From: Rostratula benghalensis | Taxonomy: Eukaryota; Chordata; Aves; Charadriiformes; Rostratulidae | Length of the DNA: 64,000 nucleotides | Assembly: GCA_013399305.1 (NCBI GenBank) | Contig: VXAI01000015.1 | Location: 5,042,845 to 5,106,844, forward strand | Reading direction: 5' to 3' | Shown here: positions 1 to 12,880 of the stretch, piece after piece | How positions within the stretch are numbered: the first letter of the stretch is position 1 | Layout of the letters: every line of letters begins with the position of its first letter | The notes under the pieces: model-generated | Databases searched by the model: none | What the model was told of the DNA's origin: nothing | The model's input: the letters and a program-made list of their open reading frames with translations, nothing else | Made by a program: the position numbers and the translations under genes

Positions 1-2785
1 CCTTTGGTTTCTTGAACACAGTCGTTTTCAGTGGCCACAACCCAGGGAAAACAACTTCCCTATGAAACATCAACATTTTCTGAAAGGAAAAAAGATAGCT
101 ATTAGAGACACTGTGGCCAATGCCATTATTAGAATGGTCTGATGTGTAAGGGGTAGGATGGAATGGATCTGTCCTTCAGTGTGAACACATGTTATGAGAG
201 GAAAGTGTAATTAAGGATTGCTAATCCTTTTGATGGCTATTTAATTATAGTGACCTATACTCTGGATTCGGATAGGCGTGGTTCTTTAAATAATCACTCA
301 AGTACTAGTCCGAGCAAATAGCTATTATTGCAACTACCCTTGGTGTAGTGCTGTGCTAGGTGGTATGTACTGTAGAAGAAAAGAGCAAATGTGTCTGAGA
401 AATTATAGTCATGTCACCAAGAATGACAGGTTCACTCAAAACAACATTTAACAAAAACTTTTTTGAAATCTGTAATTTTTGTTTAATTCACAGCACAGTA
501 GATTTTTATGGATGTTTTTAAGTTGCTTAAATCATTGATATGACTTTTATAATGATGTCTGCATTGATTGTTTCTCCTTATTCGTCATGCTTCAGTTCTG
601 CTGAATCCCTTTAACTTGTCTAAATGATGCTCTCTTTATATTACAGCTTTTTAATACCAGAACACAGCACGCTGTCAACCACTCTGCCTAATTTTAGAAA
701 AGGAAGCAAATAATCACACTTGGAATTAACGTGGTTCTGACTTGATTACTACTGTAATCAATGTGAGGTATTACTTTGACTTCACTGTCTGTTAGAGCAA
801 CTGCTACTTATTTCTTTTTATTTTCTTGAACAGAGAAAAGAGAACAGCTTCTAACATATGTCTCTTTCTCATCTCAGCTACTACACAGCTCCAACTCCAA
901 TATATACACAGAGGAGGCATATGGTTAAAAAAGTTATTTCTCGTCTAAGAAATCCAGAAAGAAAACTCTCTTTTTTTACAAAGAGAAATTATAGTTTTAC
1001 CACATGTCTTCTTGTATGTATCCCGAGAGTAAGGCTGAAAGACATCTTATACCAGATGTATTAAATTCACTTTTCTTCAAAACAAAAATGCCAAATGCAA
1101 AGCACACTTTTAGGTATAATTTTAACTTACATATCTTCTGGATATGTGTGTGCCACTGCTGTTGTAATCATAGTTTATGAAGCTTTGAATGCTAACAGTG
1201 CATTGCAGTAGGATAGATGTTGGTACAGGTTCATTATAAGGTTTTGCAGATGCGGGCAAGGATATAAAAGTGTGTTCTGCGGACCTTCTGTGGGTTTTTG
1301 CTAGCTTTGAGAAGACTATTACAGAAAGAGAACCATGTAACCTTTGGCAACATTAAACAAAGTAAAAGGCCTTAATTTAACTGAAAATCAGAGAGGGTGC
1401 TGCCATTTACTTTTGACCACAAAAGTTTCAGGGAGGTGGCAGGTATTCAGAAATACAATTCACGAATACTGTGCAATTCTAAAGAATGATAGTGATGGCT
1501 GCAGTGTTATTCACCAAAGAAGTAACTTGAACTTGGAAAATGAAGCACTGTCAACCAGCATTACACTCTATTTCCTGCATGATTAGGACAACATTGGACA
1601 TAATATTTTTTATATCTCAATTAGAAAGCTAAAAGATATCATGACATGGTTTTAGAGCATCCCAATATTGATATATGCAAGAAGGAAAATTTAATGGAAA
1701 ACTCTTATCAGCGAAGTAATTAATTCATAAATTGTCTGTCAGGCTTTGATGAATTTATGGTGATGATCACATTCCATTTTCTGCATACGCAGTTGCTGGT
1801 ATTTGGTTTAGGCTTTTATTATTGAAAATGTTTTGTTTCTTTCTGGTAAGAAGAAACACTGGGGAGTATTTCGCTCGATGTCTCAACACTGACAAATGCA
1901 GCCATTTCATACACAGTGGGATCCCTGGCAAGGCTTTCATCCCAATATATCAAGAATCAACAGACAGTGGACCAAATCCATCTCTAGTACCAATTTCATT
2001 GGATTCCCACTGAGATACACTAAGGATGAATTTGATGCACAGCTCTTGACAAGTCTGAGTTACCTGTGTTTATGGTTTGAAGAGATGATACACAGTAATT
2101 CCATGTGCAAATCACAGGCAGTAACTTTAAGGGCTTGACAGTCCCTGCAAAACAGTTGTGCTGCAGTCACTCAGCTGAAATGAATACATTAAAAAAAATG
2201 CTATCGCAAGACATGACAAAATGTACTGGTAAATCCTGTCTGACAAAGAGGATGGCTGGTTTTATTAAGGCTCGAGATGAAGTGTGAGGAGTCCTCATTT
2301 CCCCCTGTGGCACTAGCATGTGTCATGAGATACTCTGAAATGGCTGTACAGTCCGTAGGTGGGTAGGTAATTAACATACCAGTAGATGGTGCTCAAAAAT
2401 AAGCAGCATTACACATGGACTTCCTAAAACCTGGCCACCACTGTGCACTGCAAATCGCTGCCCTTGTTTCCCTCCACAGGGAAGCTGGATGGTGTTTGGT
2501 CTTTAGTAGGCACTAACGCTGCATTTCAGCAGCTTGGGTTCAGGTCTTTTCTATAACCTTCTTGAATGGCCCTGGGCATGATGTGTTTATGCCTAGACTG
2601 GTCTCACGTAGCTGAGATGCTTGAGCCGTAAGTAGCTTGCTAGCAGCAAAAGGACAGAGAAAGGCAGTTCTACTGTGGGCCAAGCACTTGGCTGCAGGAC
2701 TCTCAACCATCCCAAGGAAGAGCCTTTTCTACTTCATTGACCATAAGAAATGTTTAGGTTTCCAACCTGACATGCAGCTTCAAGC
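1..2785. other. Unique non-coding DNA, no gene seen
   Basis: AT-rich sequence with open frames of at most about 80 codons, in scattered phases and without recognisable protein similarity. Around 325-385 the text (a short TGCTGTGCTAGG motif followed by GTATGTAC) faintly resembles the end of an L2/MIR-type relic, but too weakly to call. I see no promoter, CpG-rich stretch or exon with convincing splice sites. Confidence 0.7.
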
Positions 2786-2908
2786 TGCAGTTAAGTCACC
2801 TCTACCCTTTTGGCTGTGCATCAGTTCTGCATCTTTAAAATGAGACTGATATCCTTACTGCATAGTGCTGCTGTGAAGAAGAGTTGATGAAATACTATGA
2901 AGTGTATT
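2786..2908 (+). mobile_element. Ancient MIR-like SINE fragment
   Basis: The order of short matches follows the MIR consensus as I remember it: a GTTAAGTCAC...TCT stretch, then a CAGTT...CATCT..AAAATG segment (the typical 'cagtttcctcatctgtaaaatggg' region), then GCATAGTGCTGCTGTGAAGA (the 'catagggttgttgtgaggat' region) and an AT-rich tail. MIRs are long-dead SINEs spread before the amniote lineages split, so strong divergence is expected. It has no coding capacity. Family name is from memory; a profile search would settle it. Confidence 0.6.
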
Positions 2909-5900
2909 ATTAATACATTCTCCATGTTGGCCTGGGCAGGATTTTCATGGTTCTGTAGGTGAGTTGCCTTGCCAGCAAAATGGCAATGCTGACACAGCAT
3001 CTAAAGGGAGACTCATTTGTAGCCTTAAGCTGCGTTGAGCTCCAGGAGTGGGGGATATGACAGATTAAAAATACATACTTTATTAGCAGTTAAAATTTCT
3101 CCCTGCTACAGAAGTTTTTAAATGTTAAATAAATCAGTATCAGTAACTTCAAGGCAGTAGAACTGCAAAAGCTCAGAAACTCATGACACACTTCAGACAG
3201 ACCAGACCATTAGCACACAAGAGAGCTACATGTTCATTACAGCTGGGAAAACATCATATTACAACTTCTTTGGCATTTCTTTCCCAATGTTCTCCAGCCC
3301 TAGTCATGCATAAAGCATGCTGTGGTACTGACAGCTTTTAGACATGTTAACACCAGATTTTTTCTAATTTCCAGCCACAGACAAAAGATGTCAGTCAGTA
3401 AGAGCTTGAAACATGGTTTGAAAAGCTTGCATTCCCAGTTCTGATTGGTAGTAATGAGTAGCAAAGTAAGCCTTGTAACCAATGAAATGGTTGCTCATAT
3501 GATATGTAATGGCTAGTGATCAGTTCATGTATTTTTCTAGTCATTTCAGCACACGTCATATAATAGAGTATTAGTATGTCCATTAGATAAAATCTTTCAG
3601 AGCAAGTATGTGTTCCTCAACGTAGATAGCAGGTGTTGTATTAAAAATAATCTCTCAACAATTGACAGCTGTATATTCCCAGAAAGCAGACTTGCTCTTA
3701 TTTTTTGTAAGTTTAAAATAAAGCTGACAAAGAGAATTTGTCAAGAGTACAGAAAAAGAGCAATTCATGCTACAAAAAAAGGGTCTAGGAGATATTGTAA
3801 TCCCATTTTATTTTAAATTTAAAAAATAATCTTTCAGCAGCAGCACAGTGTGGTGAAATTTCTAATAACAACATAGTCAGAAAATATATTCTAGTATAAT
3901 ACATATGTTTAGTGTGCCATCTAAACTCCCATATATCTTCAGTGATGGCTTGTAATGAGCACCAATCAATACAGTCTGAATATGGATATTTGCTTAGATT
4001 AACTCTACTGTTTAAAAAACAAAAAGTATGTTTGGAAGCATGGAGAGATTGGATAACTCATAACCAGAGGATATTAAATTAAATCAAGATCAAGAAAGAC
4101 TGCAAGTAGAAGATGTTCTAAGTAAATGACATTTAATAATCATTCTTATCAATTCAGAAACAGAGACTAGATATGCTGCATAAATTATTTGCTCCACTTG
4201 TTCTAGTTAAAATATTGGTTTGAGTGAATTTTCTACAGCCTGCAAATGCACTGAGCTGCAGTGGAACTCCACCACACAGCAGTCACACCAAAACATCCAC
4301 TCTTTGTATTGTTGCGCCGTTCCTTGTATCCATTTCTCATCTGATTAAGGACCCTTCAAAAGTGGAAAGCCACTGTTTCAAGAAGAAAGTACAAGTCCTT
4401 TCTCCAGCAGCCACAGCTCCACCTGACAGCAGGGAGCCTGGGCTCTCCCACAGTGAGGAAATCCCTGCTTTTACCATGGCATTAGGAGAGGATGAGGAGG
4501 GGGTGGAGGATGAGGGTGTCTCTCTCCTGGAGACACCTGGATGCCACAGTAGAGGGCACAGGAGTGGTAGTTTGGGGACTGTCTGTGATTAGCATTGCTG
4601 TTGCAGACTAACAACATCTCCAGCACACTGCCAGATCCCACTGGGCTTTAAGGTGTTTAGTTTTTTAAATCCCACCCTTGGCATCTGATGTTAAGACTTC
4701 CTGAATTATTATCTTAATTAATTTTGCTGCTAGCTGGAGCTTTGTTCACTAGCTCTAAAAGCTTTCAACAACTTTACTACACCATGCATTTCTGATAACT
4801 TTTCAGGTGTTAGAAAAACTAGTACTGAGCTGACAGAGCATGATGTATGGTAGGAAACAATGATTACTCTGATCATATTTAGGCACTGAGACAAAAAGCT
4901 ACTTAACTTCGGGGTGTACTTTGTAGAGGCTCAGCAGGCCATAGAAGTTATGGCATTCTGTTGATAATTAAGGAACTGCTAGCAGCAATTATGACAGCTC
5001 TGCTGTTTTTTTGAATTTTAAAAAAATACTATGAAGTATTTTTACTGCAGTCCACTTTCTGACATGTTCTTGCTTGCTGTTATTACTCTACGACACAGCA
5101 GCACACACCTTCATGTGTGTTCACATAGGTTCGATGACTTGAAGGAAGAAAAGAGGATGCAGATGCTCAGACTGATTTAGAGATGGAGGTCTGGACCTGT
5201 GCTGAGCTTCTCAATTCACTGAGGTTTGTTGCAGAGGCTACAGTTTGAGGTATTTTTTCAGTGGCAGCACCAATTTCCATAATTGCTGATCCCTGCTGCT
5301 CATTTCAAAACACACTGCAGCAAATCTCCACTTCTTCTGGCAGGCTGTTTGTCAGCTGCTGCTGTTCCTAATGCAGGTCACTGTGCAGAAGCCCTGGTGT
5401 TAGTCCAACAGAGAGTGCCATGCCACTGCGGGATGGCCTGGCTGGGAGGAACCATCAAAATGAAGGGAGCCAGGGCTCCCCATGCAACCTCCTCCAGCCA
5501 CCTCAGCTTGTGACAGCACTGCCTGGAAATCTGTATGGCTGTGCTTCACAACACCCCTCCTCGTCCTGCCACATCCACACACTTGGAAACACACAGATTT
5601 CTTCCATTGTTAAGATAAGGAAAGGCTCCCCACACCCACACAGAGATGTGAAAGTCCCTTCATATTGCTTCAGCCCTTTTACAGAGGCACCAGAAAAAAG
5701 GTGATGTCTCCAACAGATTCTGGTTCTAACTGAGCCACATCTGCTCCATGTGATCCTATTGCTCCATTTTTCCAACTGCTACTATGAGTGGAAGGAAGGG
5801 AGCTCAGAGAGGTAATTAATAGATGATGTTGTGATATTGCTTTACTGGTAGAGTACTCTATAATTCTTTCACTTTATCATGACGCTTGGTAAAATTATTA

Positions 5901-6784
5901 CATGGCTCCTGATGATTTAGAATTGAAAGTGAAACCTAAGGAAGATATTTATTTTTTACAGTTAAAAAATCAAATAACTTTTAAAATCTGTCTTTACCAA
6001 AACCAATTACCTCTATTTTGGACAATTCTGTAGGAATTGGAAGCAGAAAAGTAGAACAATTATTAAAAAGAGAAATGTAGTTGTTAATGAGAAATGTAAG
6101 TCAATTAACCTTTTCTTCCAATTACTGTATATGTGTAACCTCCTGCTTGCTGAGGTAAGCACAGCTTCTCATGTTTGACTCTTAGTGGAGCTGGCATTGG
6201 TTTGATTGCAGCTACAGAGTTTAATAGGGAACTACAATTAATACCCCCAGTGTGATTACAGCAACTCTTTTGCTTGGACATTTGACAGATTTCTAATGTT
6301 TTTCACATTTTTTGTGGATAGGCGAAAGGAGAAGCCTTAAAGTTTTCACTTCTTAAAATAAATGGACAACATACAGTGTCTTTAGTTACAAAACTCGTCT
6401 GGGTTTCTACAAAATTTTCTCTTTTGAAATCTAACTTCAGATAAACTGTAAGCACACCTCAGGAAAACCTACTCATCAAAAATGAACAAAATTACAGATA
6501 GCTTGTAGCACTTAAAATTAATTAGGATTCTCTTGAAAGGTTCAAGAACTTGGAGAGATCAGCACAGAATATAACATACAGTTTTTACTTGACTTCTGAA
6601 GAACTTTCTGGATGAAGTTATTAGCTAGACAGCAGGGCAGGTACCCATCTATGCAAACAGGAATTCAAGTCAACATATCTTGGATATGCTTTTGTCTGCC
6701 TTCATACTTCTAAGTTTCATCTGAGAGCATAATATCGTAGTAATTAAGGCTGTAAAGCACCTCATGAGATTTGCTGTCTGCCTG
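2909..6784. other. Unique non-coding DNA
   Basis: Nothing gene-like is supported. It contains a 122-codon frame (4224-4592) on the plus strand with no family resemblance and low-complexity acidic residues, arising from a short GA-rich tract near 4475-4525. The stretch 6110-6310 reads like conserved non-coding DNA (several TTTAAT, ATTAAT and TGATTACAGC-type motifs), which is an impression only. No repeats longer than about 15 bp were noticed. Confidence 0.65.
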
Positions 6785-7320
6785 CCCATGCTGAGGTAGG
6801 ATCAAATGTATCCTTAGCTTTCCCAAAAGACCCTTCCTTTACCCGTTTTAAATACATAGAGGAGTTTCTTCTTCCTCTTGCATCTTGCATAAAACTCCAC
6901 TTATTTCACCCCAGAAATAAAATTTGCTTTTTTGGCAACAGTGACATGTTGTTGATTTATATGCAGTTTGTGGTAATCAACTCCTCTTCTGCAGTATTTT
7001 TACCCAGCCAGTAATTCCCTATTTTGTACTTGTGCAGTTCTTTCTCCTTACTAAATGTAGTACCTCACACTTGTCTATTAATGTTCCTCCTATTGATCTC
7101 GGTTCATTTCTCTAGCTACCCAGCTCATTTTGAATTCTGGTTTTCTCCAGTGAAGTGGTGCAGACACCCCAATCTGTGTATCATCCCTGCATTTTATAAG
7201 GTACCCCAATTTGTCATCAAAGCAATTAACCAAGTTGTTCTGTCAGAAGTCAAGCTAATGAAGCCTGGTTTCCTATGGACTTTTTGTTCCACATCTAATG
7301 TATCGCAATACCCCTGAGTA
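6785..7320 (-). mobile_element. Ancient CR1 LINE fragment, minus strand
   Basis: The plus strand reads as the reverse complement of an old amniote CR1. Collinear blocks include ACCCCAGAAATAAAATTTGC, a TTTTTTGGCAACAGTGACATG block, a GCAGTTTGTGGTAATC block, the CAGCCAGTAATTCCCTATTT block, a TAAATGTAGTACCTCACACT block and the CAGCTCATTTTGAATTCT block, ending in a GCATTTTATAAG block. These follow, in order, a consensus shared by turtle, crocodile and bird CR1s. A possible start is the GCTGAGG near 6788. There is no intact frame: the 97-codon plus-strand frame at 7024-7317 is an antisense accident. It is a dead relic, much older than the CR1 copies at 29.6 and 53.8 kb. Confidence 0.8.
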
Positions 7321-8499
7321 AGTACAGACAAAGAAGTTTTAACCACTGGCACAGAACACAGTGCATCTACTGCTCACACACATTAAATGCCTTCTACCCA
7401 GCTGTGTCCTTGGAAATGAGTTAAGTCTCTGAAAGTGAAGTTTCTGTAAAAGACATGCAGTTTATATTTTTGTATGTTGTTCATTGTTTAAATTTCTCAA
7501 GTTAGAGCTTATTTAGACTACGTTGCAAAACTTTCAAGGTCATTTTAATTGCACTCTTATTTATAAATTGCTTTCTTGGCCACACACTGCCACTCACAGC
7601 AGATTAAACCTGAGACTCTAGCTCTGCCTTTGTTTTATGGAAAAGATTGATAAGTGATTTACTCTCTGTAGAATGGTTTACAAATGAGCTCTTAGATAAG
7701 TGATCAGGAAAAAAGATTTTTTTCATATGGGATTATTTTCCACAGAGAACAAACGGGTTGTTTTTCTAAATACTAACATAAGTATGCATGGACCAGATTC
7801 TCAGCTGGAGTAAAGTGAGAGAGTCAATATTGCTTTATGCCAGATGCAAATATTTTTCCTGTAATATTTTTCCTTGTACTGTAATTTTCTCTAATGCAAA
7901 CCCTAATTTCTTCTCCCTGAACTCAAATTCTGAGCTTCTGTAATTCCTGCATCTGTTTATTTACTTTCTGGTTTGTATTCTTTTAGCTGGGCTTATTAAC
8001 ATATTATATTTTTCTCCCCCATTCAACAGTATGTGCACTGCATGTTTAAGGTCTCATTTATAGTCCACGTTTGCTTTCTGTGATACTGTTTTGTTGAAAA
8101 TCAATAAAAAGGCGATTTAGGAAAAAATGTGATTTTCTCTGAAGTCTAGTTAAAGAAACTGCCAATAATTAACAAGAGAGACCAGTCCTGCTGCCTCGAA
8201 GCACTCAGATTTCTTACTGACTTCAGTAGGATGTAGCGGGGGACAGATTCCAAATTAATCCATTGTCACAACTAGGAGTGGGGCCTACGTAAGAAAATGT
8301 TGCTTAGCTCTGTCCAAATCACTTCAGTTTCAGTAAAAAGAAATGGTCCCTAGTTTTCTCTCCAGATATGAAATATAAATACATGATTTTGTAAGTCCAG
8401 CTCCTAACAGAAAGAAGGTCCTAAATATCCACTTAAAAGGCCTCAGACTTTTTGGTGCTTACTTGACCAATCGCCACTTCTAGGACCCACTGAAGACTG

Positions 8500-8560
8500 G
8501 ACAGCTTTAAGGTAGTTACCCAAAGTCACAACAAACTTTGGTATCAGGCTGTAAATTAAA
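8500..8560 (+). mobile_element. Possible MIR-like fragment
   Basis: A short stretch reading GGTAGTTACCCAAAGTCACA followed by a GGTATCAGGCTG-type block resembles the 'ttaagtgacttgcccaaggtcacac...agagctg' part of MIR. The match is short and could be chance. Confidence 0.28.
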
Positions 8561-9082
8561 TATCAACAACACAGGTGATGTGAAAGCTTAAGCCAGTAGA
8601 TTGCTGGAGGTGAAAATCACATGTGAGGAAACTTGCTTTAAATTTGGCACAAAGTGTGCACAGCCCTACACAGCTTTTAGGGCCTTTTTCCCCCCCCCAG
8701 AAGCTGAAAATAATGCATTAAATAAATTTCTTTTCTGTTCCAATAAGTAAATAGTGCTGTGTGATGAACGAAACTGTACCTGCAGTTCTGTCCATCCCAC
8801 GCACTAATCAGTGTGCAGATAAATGCATTTTAATAATTTATTACCATTTTACTTCAGTGGAGCTCTATTATGCTTTTTATTCTTGCTGTAAATACATAAA
8901 ATGCTGTTAATCAACCTTTGTTAGTGAATATTTGATTAATAGCTTGCAGATGTACTTGCCCCTGTGTATACTATGTTAAATGCAATGTACCAACACATAA
9001 TTCATTATTTTAATAACACAAAGGGCTAATAAATCAAAGGAACTCTTGAGAATGCAACAGCCAGAATTACCAAAGGAATATC

Positions 9083-9124
9083 TGTGCATTGTTTTAAAAG
9101 TAATAAATTTGTGCATTGTTTTAA
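9083..9124. repeat. 15-bp direct repeat, 27-bp period
   Basis: TGTGCATTGTTTTAA occurs at 9083-9097 and again at 9110-9124, separated by 12 bp. It is a small local tandem duplication, with no known function. Confidence 0.85.
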
Positions 9125-9799
9125 GTATAGTATGGACTTGATAATCAGCTGCCTATGAGTCCTAATATCACACTCACTGTAGAAATGCCTAAGGACTAGC
9201 AAACAGCAGGTCATTCCCTCCTAGCCCCCCTCTCTCTTAGAGCACAAAAATCAATCCCAGACCCAAAGGCCTTACAAATCCAAAGAGACAGGATGAATAA
9301 AGGGTGAGGAAAAGGAACAGCAGGTACTGATGAGCATGCAATACGATGTCTGCAAATATCCTTTTCACTCTGTGATGTGTGTAGTCATGTAATTTCAGTC
9401 TTGCCAGTGGGCTCAAGTTAGGAAGGTGAGAGCTACCTTAAGAAATGAGAAGAGGAAGGAAGTTGCAGTGAATAGTCAAACAGCAAAGAGGAGACAATAT
9501 TAAGTCAAAACTGGTGTAGGGAGCAGCCAGTTGACACCATCAGTGTCCATCAGTGCTTGTCTGAACTGCTGCATACACTGCTTTAAAATGTATGAGTGAT
9601 GCTCAATTTAAACAACCTGGTATTTTCTGTAATGGGCAATCACTTTCCATCCAAAGTTTTATGTTCAAAATCTTCACTCAATGTTAATCATTGGCATTCT
9701 CTGGTGACAGTTGCATTACTGAAAGAGCCCTTTTTGGTGACATATGTCATTCAGTTCCTGAAATTCAATGGAAAGAACTCTCCAAGTGGAACACCAACA

Positions 9800-9930
9800 T
9801 AGGAGAGATTAATGTCTTGACCCAGGGTTAGTTCCAAATATGGAGCCAGAGTAGAGAAAAATAAGGTAATGTGCACAAATTCCAAGACTAAGACAAGAAC
9901 TGAGCTTTAATTCCTTGAGTCCCAGAGGAG
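9800..9930 (+). mobile_element. Possible MIR-like fragment
   Basis: Reads as AGAGATTAATGTCTTGACCC, then a block with CCAGAGT, then AACTGAGCTTTAATTCC and GAGTCCCAG, similar in order to the 'gacttgcccaaggtcacac...ccaggactcgaacccaggtctcctgactcc' half of MIR. It may be internally duplicated. Divergence is high and the call is tentative. Confidence 0.35.
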
Positions 9931-12771
9931 AGGAGCATTCCCACCCTCCTCAACATTGCCAGTTTCTAATGGAAAATATCTTACTTATAATAATATGGTA
10001 GTTGCAGATATATTTAATGGCAAGTGCAAGTGTATATACAGTATGCATCCTCCAATACAGTTGCACATGTGATTTATTATTCTCTGATATATTTCACAGA
10101 CTGCTTATTTCTGGTGACCTTGGCAATTTGTTTGATTCAATAAGGGATTATCAGACGTGATAGGCACTGTATTTAATTCTGTAACTTAGTTGAAGGCTAC
10201 ACTGCTTTGCATTGATTTCCATGTGCAATTAATACGTTTTGTCAGTGACAAATGCATGCAGAGATAATATACTCTACTCATTTCAATCTCTCCTGAGTGC
10301 ATTTTAAATCAAAATAGCACCTGGTGGCTGAGACCTCCTGAGAAGTGGTGGATTTAAGGTGGAAAACTAGCATTAAAATTTGCTTGCATAGTATTATAGT
10401 ATTTTTCAGTAGTGAAATAACAATTCCCAGGAAATCCAAGTAACTCAAAAGCTTAGGTATCTTTAAATCATCACCATCATCAAATGGCTTTCTTGTACTG
10501 TCTTGCCCATTCTCAGAATGCAACTGAATGTCAAGTTAGCTGAAGAACACAGGAAATGATCCCCTGAAATGTGTAATGTCTTCACTCTGGTACCCCTTGA
10601 AGACATGACCCTTGTACCGCTAATAGATAACAGCAAGGATACATGGTCATATCCACAGCTTGAATGGAGCCGGCTCACAAATGGGATTTGAGCTCCTTGA
10701 GGAACTGTCATCTATTACTCTGGGCTTGTTCCAAATTAAAAAAAAAAACAAAACAAAAACGTGCCAGGATTTCTTTGAAGTTTCAGAGATCCTCTTATAA
10801 TTATATATATTAATTATATTTAATGTTGGTCTTTGACATATTTCAGTTTTATCTTTTTGACAGGTATCATTCAGCATATAATCTAAAAATCATAGCTACC
10901 TAAGACATTTATTTCATACTTCAACACAAATAAATGTTTTAACTGTATTCAACTAATTTTTATCTACAGTTTTCAAGAGATTGGTATCTGTTTGTGAAGC
11001 ACTTCAATTCTGTCAAATCTGCATTTTCAGACATAAAACTCTTCCATTTAGAAATGCAGTCAGCTCTGATCTGCAGTGTCTGTGAAGCTGCAAAGTTTTT
11101 CATCTGCCCAATATAGAAATGGACCATGACTGATAAGAGTGTTTCGGCCCTGCTCCTGTCAAACTTCACAAAATTGAGAGTATTATAATGTAGACCAAAA
11201 TCCTTTCCCTTTGTTTTTTCAAAAACATTAAAAAAAAAAAGTTGCTTTGTACCATTTCCTCTGATATTCTATAGAACTCCCTTTAGAACTGTGGTTCACA
11301 GTGGACCTTTAATTTCTGTTAGATAGGAAAAATAAAACTAGCATTGACACCTAGACCACAAACAAAAATAAAATAAAAAAGCCTCTGCCTTTTTTTTTTT
11401 TTTAATCTGTTTCTATGCTTACAGAACCGCTAGTACAATTCCATGTGACTGCCTGTGAAACAGTAATGGATGATGTCTTCATAGTGCAACAGTCTGATTG
11501 GAAATGTTATTCCCAGTTTGCTGACAGTATTCAGAAAAAAAGGTAGAAAAATAGTGAGGCTTATCTCACAGAACTTTAGACATATGAAAAATAGAGTTCT
11601 GGTCTAAATAATCGACTCCCTCTATATTCAGTAGAAAGAAGGGGACTTCTAGGCAATGATTTATCCTACTTATTTCAAGGGGTATCATTCGTCTTGTGGA
11701 GGTAGCCTAGACAACTCACAAACACCCAGCTTTCAGAGAGTGTTGTGGGAATCCAAGTGATCTGCACAATTAAAACAAGGTCTCCACAACCATAGCTGAG
11801 TGATAAAGCTGTAATTCCAGTATTACCCTCCATGCATTCCAGCATACACCTATAGCAAGTCATTGTAGTCACTATGTCTCTGAGAACATCATGTTCTGTA
11901 CCCCTAGAAGCACAGCAACCAAATTATGTGAGGGTATTTACAAAACTAAGGGTATATATATTCCATCTGCTCTTCCAAGTCTTCCATTTCCACAGTAAAA
12001 GAAGAGATACACACCTCTGCCAAGCATTCTCATTCATTTTGCATTTGGAGATGTTTTATTGGCTGCATTTTCCCATGCTTTTTGAATCTTTCTTCATTAG
12101 CATCCTCTAGCATCTGACAGGTAATTTGCCTGCCTACAGCTTCCCCTATTAACACTACCTTTAGACTGAGCGTGTAGAAGGAAATGGATGTGTTGCCATT
12201 TAATGGAGTATCTGTCCCTCATCTGTTTTCAGTCTGTTGTGTGCCCTTCCCACCTATTTTCTATGCTAGTACTGGGGGAAGGGGAGCTGCTTACACCAGT
12301 GTGGAGGTTTCTATTTCATATTGTACAGATGTTGGTCCTAAACTAGTGTATGCTGCTTGTTATTCACAAAATTTTTTTCTGCAGATGTTCCTATCACTAT
12401 GCCCTCCTGTCTTTTTCCTCTGTCCCTCTCTCGTACATGAACAGATTGCAGTGGTTTTTTCCTTTTTTTTTTTGCCTCCAGAGAAATAAATCCCAAGCCA
12501 GCCCTTTAGATTTTCTTTACTTATTCCTAAGCAGCAGTTCATCCAGGCATATGGCTTTTTCTCCTTCCACACCATTTGGACAGATGTTTTCTCTCAACTA
12601 AGTGCATTCTTAATCCATGAGAGAAATGAGGAAACTTGCATGACTTGTTAAGAAAAAAGAAAAAGCCTGTTTTTTCTGATGCTGATTACTTTTAAGTTGC
12701 ATGTTCCTTTAATGCCACAATTTTCGTATCAAGAGCAGTTAATAGAACAAGACCAGAAAGTTTATTCTGAT
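9931..12771. other. Unique non-coding DNA
   Basis: No gene is supported. 10000-10270 has the look of a conserved non-coding element (see findings). Simple tracts: an A-rich run near 10738-10760 and T13 at 11391-11403. 12180-12600 is T- and C-rich, which explains the 101-codon frame there (12184-12489). No transposon boundary was recognised. Confidence 0.65.
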
Positions 12772-12880
12772 TACATCCAGTGTGCTAGGGGCTGTGCAAG
12801 CAGGCAACAAGAAAGATTTCCCCCTGCCTGAAACAGCTTTGGCATACACGAAAGGACAGCAGGCAAGTGCAACAACCAGA
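12772..12880 (+). mobile_element. Ancient L2/MIR-type fragment
   Basis: The block CCAGTGTGCTAGGGGCTGTG, then CAAGCAGGCAACAAGAAAGA, then CCCCTGCCTGAAACAGCTTT follows the old L2/MIR-type consensus 'gtgctaggcgctgtacaaacac..aacaaaaagacagtccctgccc.aaagagctt' in order and spacing. No coding remnant. Whether it belongs to L2, MIR3 or a CR1/L3-tailed SINE cannot be told by eye. Confidence 0.55.

Larger units (their letters stand above)
7321..9799. other. Unique non-coding DNA
   Basis: No gene is supported. It holds a short C9-10 tract near 8690, a weak MIR-like block near 8505-8560 and a 15-bp sequence (TGTGCATTGTTTTAA) repeated at 9083 and 9110. The stretch 8820-8995 is rich in TAAT/ATTA motifs and looks like a conserved non-coding element. 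Confidence 0.65.

Noticed and set aside
4224..4592. 122-codon plus-strand frame as a small protein
   Set aside because: Part of it comes from a GA-rich low-complexity tract. No domain and no sign of selection that can be seen in one sequence.
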